The notes under the pieces were generated by a model. The model saw nothing but the letters and a program-made list of their open reading frames with translations. It had not been told where the DNA came from and did no database searches. A program made the position numbers and the translations under genes. From Caproicibacter sp002399225 (GTDB taxonomy: Bacteria; Bacillota; Clostridia; Oscillospirales; Acutalibacteraceae), in contig DAIOKN010000053.1 in the NCBI GenBank assembly GCA_036756705.1, positions 1 to 7,445 of the forward strand: DNA of 7,445 nt, read 5' to 3'. Below are positions 1-5,823 of this stretch, piece by piece. How positions within the stretch are numbered: the first letter of the stretch is position 1; every line of letters begins with the position of its first letter.

Positions 1-1
1 G

Positions 2-133
2 CGCAGCAACATCAGTTTCCAAAAATGGGTGGAGCTTGACCTAAAGTACATAAACGAACGCAGCCTGTGGACGGACCTCAAGATCATCCTGAAGACGGTC
101 CCGGCGGTGCTGACCGGGCGGGGGGCGTACTGA
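2..133 (+). CDS. C-terminal end of an initiating undecaprenyl-phosphate sugar phosphotransferase (partial)
   Basis: Only the last 43 codons are visible, in the frame starting at base 2 and ending at TGA 131-133. The tail contains a WVELDLKYINERSLWTDLK-type stretch followed by IILKTVPAVLTGRG. This matches the conserved C-terminal signature of the bacterial sugar transferase family (WbaP, PglC and EpsL relatives), where an ELD...Y motif precedes a W-x-DLKI-LKTV helix. Such enzymes transfer a sugar 1-phosphate from a nucleotide sugar to undecaprenyl phosphate at the cytoplasmic membrane and so start a polysaccharide repeat unit. The catalytic part lies outside the window, so the sugar cannot be guessed. 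The stop is 2 nt before the next start, consistent with one operon. The identification rests on a short tail but fits the context well. Confidence 0.78.
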   Translation, partial: RSNISFQKWVELDLKYINERSLWTDLKIILKTVPAVLTGRGAY

Positions 134-135
134 CC

Positions 136-1395
136 TTGAAAGTTTTGCTCGTCAATAAATTCCATTACAAAAAAGGCGGCTCGGAAACCTATTATTTCAC
201 TCTGGCGCAGGCTTTGCAGAGCCAGGGGCATCAGGTCGTCTATTTTGCAATGGCAGACGAAAAAAACGAACCGTGCGATCAGTCAAAATTTTTTGTTTCC
301 CATGTCGATTACAACAGCGATTCCCAAAACGTTTTCGGCCGGATTTGGTCCGGAATTAAATTGATTTATTCTACAGAATCGAAGAAAAAGATGCGGCTGC
401 TGATCGAACGGGAGAAGCCGGATCTGGCAATTCTAAATCTGGTGCATCGCCAGCTCACGCTTTCCATTGTCGACGAACTTCGCAAGTTCCGAGTTCCGAT
501 CTTTTTTGTGATGCATGACCTGATCTGCATTTGCCCAAATTATACGATGCTTTCGCATGGCAAACTATGTGAACGCTGTTCGGGCGGGCATTTTTTGAAT
601 TGTCCCCGGCAAAAATGCGTGAAAGGCTCCTTCCCGAAAAGCCTTCTTGCCGCGGCGGAAGCGTATTTCTACAAATGGCGGAAGACGTATGACAAAGTTG
701 ATTTATATATCGCCCCGTCCGTTTTTTTGCAGCACAAATTGCAGTCGGCTGGTTTCACGCATTCGCCGATCGTGCACATGAGAAATCCATTGCCGGCGGA
801 TACGGTCTACGGACTTCCGGAAAAGGCGGAAAATTATTTTTTGTATTTCGGCCGGTTATCGCCGGAAAAGGGAGTCTTGACGCTCCTGAAAGCGGTCAAA
901 GAGCTGCGGGAACTCGGAAAAATCGCGCTGCGGATCGCGGGCGACGGGCCGCAGCGTCCGGAGCTTGAACAGTATGTGAGGGAAAATGAGTTGGCGGATC
1001 AGGTTTCCTTTCTTGGATTCCAGACGGGGCAAAAGCTGCGGGACACGGTCGAACGTTGCAGGTGCGTGATCCTCCCGTCCGAGTGTTATGAAAATTGCCC
1101 CTATTCCATTCTGGAGGCCATGGTGAAGGGAAGGCCGTGCATTGTCAGCAATCTGGGCGGGCTGCCCGAGCTTGTGGAGGACGGAAAAAACGGTTATGTT
1201 TTTCAAGCGCGCGATGTGGATTCCCTGCGCGGCGCGATCGAAAAGCTGCTTTCTCTGAACGCGGAAGAATATTCCGGGATGTGTACGGATGCGTTGAACA
1301 AAGCGAAAGAGGAATTTGATCCGAACCGATATCTTGATCGGCTGTTCGGGGAATACCGCAGGATCAAACCAGCATCGGAGGACGACAATGAATAA
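136..1395 (+). CDS. GT4-family glycosyltransferase with a four-cysteine insertion
   Basis: A 419-residue GT-B fold glycosyltransferase, probably cytosolic or membrane-associated, that would add one sugar from a nucleotide sugar to the lipid-linked repeat unit. The start is taken as TTG 136: it gives MKVLLVNKFHYKKGGSET, the usual family N-terminus with the glycine-rich acceptor-side loop, and follows the previous stop by 2 nt. A G-rich stretch just upstream (about 116-126) may be its ribosome site. An in-frame GTG at 67 would only add residues read out of frame from the preceding gene. The C-terminal donor domain shows GRLSPEKG (Arg240, Lys245) and the EX7E motif Glu319 to Glu327 (ECYENCPYSILEAM). 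Between the domains, after HDLICICPNY (residues 127-136), lie Cys145, Cys148, Cys156 and Cys161 in a CX2C, CX7C, CX4C layout that resembles a metal site. The 3' end overlaps the next gene by 8 nt. Donor and acceptor cannot be read from the sequence. Confidence 0.92.
   Translation: MKVLLVNKFHYKKGGSETYYFTLAQALQSQGHQVVYFAMADEKNEPCDQSKFFVSHVDYNSDSQNVFGRIWSGIKLIYSTESKKKMRLLIEREKPDLAILNLVHRQLTLSIVDELRKFRVPIFFVMHDLICICPNYTMLSHGKLCERCSGGHFLNCPRQKCVKGSFPKSLLAAAEAYFYKWRKTYDKVDLYIAPSVFLQHKLQSAGFTHSPIVHMRNPLPADTVYGLPEKAENYFLYFGRLSPEKGVLTLLKAVKELRELGKIALRIAGDGPQRPELEQYVRENELADQVSFLGFQTGQKLRDTVERCRCVILPSECYENCPYSILEAMVKGRPCIVSNLGGLPELVEDGKNGYVFQARDVDSLRGAIEKLLSLNAEEYSGMCTDALNKAKEEFDPNRYLDRLFGEYRRIKPASEDDNE
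1377..1382 (+). promoter_or_regulatory. Strong ribosome binding site for the radical SAM gene
   Basis: GGAGGA lies 5 nt before ATG 1388, inside the end of the upstream glycosyltransferase gene. It decides the start: an in-frame TTG at 1316 would place 24 extra residues of no family character before MNNLHGSVIITYRC. Confidence 0.8.
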
Positions 1396-2434
1396 TCTGC
1401 ATGGTTCTGTGATTATTACATACCGCTGCAACGCCCACTGCAATATGTGTAACTGTTTTATGGATCCGACAAAAAAAGAAGAAGAGATCAGCCTTGAAAC
1501 GATCCGCAGGCTTCCGAAAATGAAGTTCACGAACATCACGGGCGGAGAGCCGTTCATCCGGGACGATATTGACGAAATCGTGGAGGAACTCTATAAAAAA
1601 ACCGACCGGATCGTCATCTCAACGAACGGTTTCTTTTATAAAAGGATCTTGGAACTCTGCAAGCGGTTCCCGCGGGTCGGGATCCGCATCAGCATCGAGG
1701 GGATGCCGAAAACGAACGACGCGGTCCGCGGGATTCCGGACGGCTTCGACCACGGCCTGCGCTGCCTGCTTCAACTTGTCGCGAACGGCCACAAGGACGT
1801 CGGCTTCGGCATGACGGTCCAGGATATGAACGCCGACGATCTGCTGCTGCTCTATGACCTCGCCGACGACATGGGCATGGAGTTTGCCACGGCGTCGCTT
1901 CATAACTCGTTCTACTTCCGGAAGACGGACAATGCGATCCGGGACAAGTACCATGTCGCGCAGCAATTCGAAAAACTGATCAACGCTATGTTGAAAAGCG
2001 GTTCCCCAAAAAAGTGGTTCCGCGCGTATTTCAACCACGGACTAATCAACTACATTTACGGCAATCCCCGTTTGCTTCCCTGTGAGATGGGGAGCAACGG
2101 CTTTTTTATCGATCCGTTCGGGGACGTTCTGCCCTGCAACGGAATGGACAAGAAGATGCCGATGGGCAACCTGAACACGCAGACCTGGGACGAGATCTGG
2201 AATTCGGAACGGGCGGAAAAGGTCCGGCGGGCCGTGAAAAGCTGCCCGAAAAACTGCTGGATGATCGGCAGCGTCTCCCCCGCCATGAAGCAGCATCTTG
2301 CGGTTCCCGCCAGATGGGTCCTGTACCACAAGTTTGTAAAGCGCGGATACAGCCTCGGGGAAAATGATTTTATAAAGGCGGTTCAGAACATTGAAAATCG
2401 CGATGATCGGACAGAAACGCATCCCGTCCCGTGA
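1388..2434 (+). CDS. Radical SAM protein with C-terminal twitch/SPASM-like domain
   Basis: A 348-residue radical SAM enzyme. The radical SAM cluster motif CX3CX2C is Cys14, Cys18 and Cys21 (YRCNAHCNMC), with an extra Cys23. The SAM-binding GGEP motif is at residues 52-55. The C-terminal part has Cys232-X12-Gly-X4-Cys250 and Cys286-X3-Cys290, a four-cysteine set like the twitch half of a SPASM domain, which would hold one auxiliary 4Fe-4S cluster. The family cleaves S-adenosylmethionine to a 5'-deoxyadenosyl radical and abstracts a substrate hydrogen. Twitch members include BtrN, which oxidises an aminocyclitol; full SPASM members often modify peptides. No precursor peptide gene is visible, and both neighbours are glycosyltransferases, so I infer a sugar or lipid-linked sugar substrate (oxidation, epimerisation or dehydration). 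It overlaps the upstream gene by 8 nt and the downstream gene by 44 nt. The fold is near certain; the reaction is unknown. Confidence 0.93.
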   Translation: MNNLHGSVIITYRCNAHCNMCNCFMDPTKKEEEISLETIRRLPKMKFTNITGGEPFIRDDIDEIVEELYKKTDRIVISTNGFFYKRILELCKRFPRVGIRISIEGMPKTNDAVRGIPDGFDHGLRCLLQLVANGHKDVGFGMTVQDMNADDLLLLYDLADDMGMEFATASLHNSFYFRKTDNAIRDKYHVAQQFEKLINAMLKSGSPKKWFRAYFNHGLINYIYGNPRLLPCEMGSNGFFIDPFGDVLPCNGMDKKMPMGNLNTQTWDEIWNSERAEKVRRAVKSCPKNCWMIGSVSPAMKQHLAVPARWVLYHKFVKRGYSLGENDFIKAVQNIENRDDRTETHPVP

Positions 2435-3482
2435 AGGCGGAGTGGAGATTCATGTGGAGGAAATCGCCGTCAGGCTGGCGAAAATGGGAAACGACGTGAC
2501 GGTTTACAACCGGAGGAAAAAGGGGTTTCCCCTTCTTCACGAATACAAGGGCGTTAAGATCGTCAACGTCCCCACGGTGGACCGGAAAAGCCTCGACGCG
2601 GTCGTCTATTCTTTCCTCGCTACGATCCACGCGCTGTTCGGGCGTTACGACGTGATCCATTACCACGCGGAAGGCCCCTGCTCCATGCTGTGGATCCCCC
2701 ATTTGTTCGGCATCAGAACGGTGGCTACCATCCACGGCCTCGACTGGCAGCGCGCCAAATGGGGCGGCTTCGCCACGAAATTTCTGCTGTTCGGGGAAAA
2801 GACGGCGGCGAAATATGCGGATGAGATCATCGTCCTCTCCCAAAACGTCCGGCGGTATTTCGGGGAAAAATACCACCGCCAGACGCGGTATATCCCCAAC
2901 GGCGTCAGCCGCCCGCAGATCCGGGAAGCAAATATCGTCACAAAAAAATACGGCCTGTATAAAGACGGATACCTTCTCTTCCTTGCCCGCATCGTCCCGG
3001 AAAAAGGGCTTCACTATTTGCTGGAAGCCTTTTCAAAAGTACCGACAGATAAAAAGCTGGTCGTTGCCGGCGCAAGCAGTCATTCCAACGGTTATTTTGA
3101 AAAAATCAAAGAAACGGCTCAAAAGGACGACCGTGTCGTCATGACCGGATTTGTGCAGGGCGCCGAACTGGACGAGCTGTACAGCAACGCGTTTCTGTAC
3201 GTGCTGCCGAGCGATGTGGAAGGGATGCCGCTGAGCCTGCTGGAGGCGATGAGCTACGGCTGCCCGTGCCTTGTGAGCGATATTCCGGAAAATACGGAAG
3301 TCCTGGGTGGATGCGGATTTACTTTTCCGAAGGGGAACGTCCGCGGAATGCAAAGGTGTTTGAAAGTCCTCTTACTCCGGAATGATCTTTCTTCGGTCGG
3401 TGTTGCCGGGAAGCGCCGGGTGCTGACGGAATACACATGGGAAAAATGTGTTGATCAAACGATTCACTGCCTCGCACGCTGA
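2391..3482 (+). CDS. GT4-family glycosyltransferase, GGVE N-terminal type
   Basis: A 363-residue GT-B glycosyltransferase. TTG 2391 is preferred because it yields MKIAMIGQKRIPSREGGVE, the characteristic N-terminus of a GT4 branch resembling the DUF1972-containing rhamnosyltransferase-type enzymes. ATG 2403 would remove the first beta strand. An AAAGG stretch at 2374-2378 is 12 nt from the TTG, a long spacing, so translation may depend on coupling to the radical SAM gene, which it overlaps by 44 nt. The donor domain has ARIVPEKG with Arg200 and Lys205 and an EX7E motif, Glu277 to Glu285 (EGMPLSLLE). It probably transfers a sugar to the growing undecaprenyl-linked repeat unit on the cytoplasmic face. 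The resemblance to rhamnosyltransferases is from memory of the motif and does not settle the donor. Confidence 0.93.
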   Translation: MKIAMIGQKRIPSREGGVEIHVEEIAVRLAKMGNDVTVYNRRKKGFPLLHEYKGVKIVNVPTVDRKSLDAVVYSFLATIHALFGRYDVIHYHAEGPCSMLWIPHLFGIRTVATIHGLDWQRAKWGGFATKFLLFGEKTAAKYADEIIVLSQNVRRYFGEKYHRQTRYIPNGVSRPQIREANIVTKKYGLYKDGYLLFLARIVPEKGLHYLLEAFSKVPTDKKLVVAGASSHSNGYFEKIKETAQKDDRVVMTGFVQGAELDELYSNAFLYVLPSDVEGMPLSLLEAMSYGCPCLVSDIPENTEVLGGCGFTFPKGNVRGMQRCLKVLLLRNDLSSVGVAGKRRVLTEYTWEKCVDQTIHCLAR

Positions 3483-3500
3483 AGATCGGCGCTGCTTTTT
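3474..3500 (+). terminator. Weak terminator-like hairpin at the end of the second GT4 gene
   Basis: GCACGC at 3474-3479 can pair with GCG (3489-3491) and TGC (3493-3495), leaving one bulged C at 3492. A T-G wobble inside the stem is possible, and TTTTT follows at 3496-3500. The stem is short and overlaps the stop codon at 3480-3482. If active it would more likely reduce read-through into the polymerase gene than end the operon, since the next gene starts about 36 nt later with no convincing promoter. Confidence 0.25.
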
Positions 3501-3517
3501 GAACATTCTTGCAGTTT

Positions 3518-3525
3518 GGAAAGGA
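3518..3525 (+). promoter_or_regulatory. Candidate ribosome binding site for the EpsG-like gene
   Basis: GGAAAGGA ends 10 nt before the in-frame TTG at 3536. The other in-frame TTG, 3509, has no purine-rich sequence in front of it. This favours 3536 as the start, though the long spacing leaves doubt. Confidence 0.45.
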
Positions 3526-3535
3526 TGTTGACCTT

Positions 3536-4618
3536 TTGGGAAACGCTATCTGCTTCTACGGGCTTTTAGCCGTTATAACAGCCATATGCGCCGAACTTTC
3601 GGTTCGCTTTAAGGATCCCGCGATCGGCGGCTTCTTTGCGTTCAACGCGGTTTTGATCCCGTCCGTCGCGGCCGGCCTGCGGTATGGCATCGGAACGGAT
3701 TATCTTGCCGTCTATTTGCCGGAATTTGAGCGATTCCAGTATGTTGCAGGCTATCACAGCCGTATGGAGTTCGGCTATGTTCTATTGAACAAACTGGTCA
3801 TAGCCCTGGGCGGCAATTTTCAGGTCCTGCTTTTTTCAGTTGCATTGACGACAAATCTCTTTATCTATCTGGGCCTCCGGCAGTACCGGGAGGAGATCAG
3901 CGTCGGGCTGGGCATGCTCGTTTACATGCTGCTGTATTACCAGGTCTCTTACAACGCCGTCCGGCAGTTGGCGGCTATGGCCGTTCTATTTTATGCCATC
4001 AAATATGTTCAAAAAAGAGAATTTTGGAAGTTCTGCTTTTTTACGCTGCTTGCCTGCGGTTTCCATTATTCGCTTTTCCTGTTGTTTCCGTTCTATTTTT
4101 TATACGGCTTGTACAGCAAACCGAAATGGTGGGCTATGCGTTGGATCACCTATGTTATTCTGCTTGCAGCCGCGACAAATTATCAGTCATTTTATTCCGT
4201 TTTCAAGGATTCCGACATGCTGGCATATTATTCCGGCTATCTGCGGCAAACGAAAGCGTTTGAATGGAGCATCGGTATTTTTGCAAGGACCCTACCCTTT
4301 CTGATCCCCGGAATCATCCTTTATAAAGACTTCAAGGGAAACGACCGTTTTCGTCTGTTGTTCAGTTTCCTGTGCATCGGAAGCATCCTTCGCCTGATGG
4401 CTTACACGACCATTTATTATACGGAACGTGTTGCCATGATTTTTCTGCTGTCTCAAATTGTCCTTGTTCCGTGGTTTTACCGGCGGTTGAGAGCCCGCAA
4501 GCAGACTTGGATTGGCTTGATCGTTTTGTCGTGTGTCGTTTTCCTTTGGATTTACGATTTCTTTATCATGGGGAGCGGGGAAACGGTGCCTTATGTGTTT
4601 TATTTCAACCATAACTAA
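3536..4618 (+). CDS. EpsG/Wzy-like polysaccharide polymerase, integral membrane
   Basis: About 360 residues, very hydrophobic, with roughly nine or ten membrane segments by eye and short charged loops. It resembles the EpsG family of Gram-positive exopolysaccharide loci, whose members are predicted to polymerise repeat units on the outer face of the membrane. Visible family-type motifs are RYGIGTDY (residues 49-56 from TTG 3536), an EFGYVLLNKL stretch shortly after it, NAVRQ (140-144) and GFHYS around His177. The conserved arginines and histidine are candidates for substrate handling. The start is uncertain: TTG 3536 has a plausible ribosome site, TTG 3509 would add nine polar residues. Length is close to the usual 350-400 residues. 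The gene is isolated by a 53-nt gap upstream and a 141-nt gap downstream, unlike the overlapping genes before it. An O-antigen ligase role is less likely, given the GTDY motif and the lack of a large outer loop. Confidence 0.85.
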   Translation: MGNAICFYGLLAVITAICAELSVRFKDPAIGGFFAFNAVLIPSVAAGLRYGIGTDYLAVYLPEFERFQYVAGYHSRMEFGYVLLNKLVIALGGNFQVLLFSVALTTNLFIYLGLRQYREEISVGLGMLVYMLLYYQVSYNAVRQLAAMAVLFYAIKYVQKREFWKFCFFTLLACGFHYSLFLLFPFYFLYGLYSKPKWWAMRWITYVILLAAATNYQSFYSVFKDSDMLAYYSGYLRQTKAFEWSIGIFARTLPFLIPGIILYKDFKGNDRFRLLFSFLCIGSILRLMAYTTIYYTERVAMIFLLSQIVLVPWFYRRLRARKQTWIGLIVLSCVVFLWIYDFFIMGSGETVPYVFYFNHN

Positions 4619-4628
4619 AGGTGGGCTT

Positions 4629-4668
4629 AAGTTGCTCATGGATCGTATCCAACTTTTTGATCTTTTTT
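4629..4668 (+). terminator. Possible weak terminator or attenuator after the polymerase gene
   Basis: AAGTTG (4629-4634) is complementary to CAACTT (4650-4655), with a further GAT/ATC pairing inside the 15-nt loop. T-rich sequence follows: TTT at 4656-4658 and TTTTTT at 4663-4668. The stem is AT-rich and therefore weak. Its position 10 nt after the stop codon of the EpsG-like gene, in the largest gap of the window, is what makes it worth recording. Confidence 0.25.
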
Positions 4669-4740
4669 CCCACAAGGAAACTTTTGCAAAAGCAATTTAT
4701 CCATTTTTGCCTTTCATCGATCGAAAGGTCGTCGGAAACC

Positions 4741-4748
4741 GAGGAGGG
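4741..4748 (+). promoter_or_regulatory. Ribosome binding site of the first GT2 gene
   Basis: GAGGAGGG is followed by an A-rich spacer of 11 nt and ATG 4760. It is among the strongest Shine-Dalgarno matches in the window, so this gene can be translated independently despite the long gap before it. Confidence 0.75.
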
Positions 4749-4759
4749 AAAACAAAAAC

Positions 4760-5776
4760 ATGCCTTTGGTCAGCGTTATTGTGCCTATATATAAAGTGGA
4801 AAAATATCTTCGTCGGTGCGTTGATTCTTTAGTTACGCAGACCCTGCGTGATATTGAGATTATTCTGGTGGACGACGGTTCTCCCGACGGCTGCGGCAAA
4901 ATTTGTGATGAATATGCGGAGAAAGATCAAAGAGTCAAAGTCATCCATCAGCGAAACGGTGGAGCGGCAAGCGCGAGGAATGCAGGCGTTAAAGCTGCGC
5001 AGGGTAAATACGTCGCGTTTGTGGATGGCGACGACTGGATCGAAAAGGAAACTTATGCGGATCTTTCTGCCGCCGCCGCATCCGTCAACGCCGATCTTGT
5101 TTTCTACGATTTTACCTTAGTGAAAGAAAACGGCGATACTTTCATCAGCCCATATCAAAAAGTTGATATGCCGGAGATGCCGGTTCAAACGGAAACGGCT
5201 TTGAAATTATTATTTCAAAAAAAATTAGAAAGCTTTTCATGGATTTTTATCTGTGAGCGCAGTCTCTTTTTTGACAGGGAAACTTTTTTCCCCGAGGGGC
5301 GCAGATATGAAGATACGGCTACTGTCTACAGGATAGTCGGTGCGAGCCAAAAAATTGCTTTTGTCAGGGAAAAGTTGTATCACTATTTCCAGAGGGATCA
5401 GAGCGCTACGCACCATTCAAATCTTCAGGACAGCCGGGATGTATTTCTTACTCTGGAGGAAATGGAACAATATGTCGTCAATTTCTGGCCGGACGTTTAT
5501 CCATATTTTTTAAACTATCAGGTAGCCATGCTCGTGTGGTGTTATATTTTATATTGCAAAGCAACGCTTTCTTCAAAAAGGCAAGATGATATAACGGGGT
5601 ATAAAATCCGCGAAAAATTTTACAGACAGTTGAAAAAAGTCAAACTGGCCGATTTTATCGGCGACCCCTATTTATTTAAAATTATCCTTATGAAATTCAG
5701 GCTGATCAGACCGCTGATATTTTTAAAGAGCAAGATGGAAAACGATGATTCACGGGCCTGTCATATTTTTCTCTGA
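4760..5776 (+). CDS. GT2-family glycosyltransferase
   Basis: A 338-residue GT-A fold glycosyltransferase. The N-terminal nucleotide-binding half begins PLVSVIVPIYKVEKYL and carries DDGS at residues 38-41 and GGAASARNAG, typical of family 2. The metal and nucleotide-phosphate motif FVDGDDW places the DXD-type aspartates at 89-92. The likely catalytic-base region is YEDTATVYR (Glu184-Asp185), followed by the usual YHYFQRDQSATHHS segment. The C-terminal part (about 240-338) is variable and basic with some hydrophobic stretches, and could lie on the membrane. It would add a sugar to the lipid-linked repeat unit; the donor is not readable. ATG 4760 is fixed by a strong ribosome site. The gene follows a 141-nt gap and precedes the next GT2 gene by 47 nt. 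It uses more A/T-ending codons than the genes upstream. Confidence 0.93.
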   Translation: MPLVSVIVPIYKVEKYLRRCVDSLVTQTLRDIEIILVDDGSPDGCGKICDEYAEKDQRVKVIHQRNGGAASARNAGVKAAQGKYVAFVDGDDWIEKETYADLSAAAASVNADLVFYDFTLVKENGDTFISPYQKVDMPEMPVQTETALKLLFQKKLESFSWIFICERSLFFDRETFFPEGRRYEDTATVYRIVGASQKIAFVREKLYHYFQRDQSATHHSNLQDSRDVFLTLEEMEQYVVNFWPDVYPYFLNYQVAMLVWCYILYCKATLSSKRQDDITGYKIREKFYRQLKKVKLADFIGDPYLFKIILMKFRLIRPLIFLKSKMENDDSRACHIFL

Positions 5777-5811
5777 CTTCTGCGCAGGCTTTATAAAATG
5801 ATGGAATATTT

Positions 5812-5817
5812 AGGAAG
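5812..5817 (+). promoter_or_regulatory. Ribosome binding site that fixes the second GT2 start
   Basis: AGGAAG ends 6 nt before ATG 5824. An in-frame TTG at 5818 directly abuts this site and would leave no spacer, so the protein should begin MITIIVPYYN, without the two extra residues. Confidence 0.6.
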
Positions 5818-5823
5818 TTGTAT

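Noticed and set aside
67..135. N-terminal extension of the first GT4 gene from GTG 67
   Set aside because: It is an out-of-frame reading of the upstream phosphotransferase end, rich in Gly, Asp and Pro with no family character. TTG 136 gives the proper GT4 N-terminus.
856..1557. 233-codon reading frame on the minus strand
   Set aside because: It lies entirely opposite the GT4 and radical SAM genes, whose motifs are clear. It has no recognisable domain and is explained by GC-rich codon bias.
2370..3014. 214-codon reading frame on the minus strand
   Set aside because: It is antisense to the second GT4 gene, with no recognisable domain and no convincing ribosome site.
4718..4731. Small CGATC-GAAA-GGTCG hairpin in the long gap
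   Set aside because: A five-pair stem with one wobble is too small to call a riboswitch or RNA element, and no T-run follows.
5769..5797. Possible promoter before the second GT2 gene (TATAAA at 5792-5797)
   Set aside because: The best -35 match at 17-nt spacing, TTCTCT, has only three of six consensus bases, and the gap is AT-rich, so a chance match is likely.
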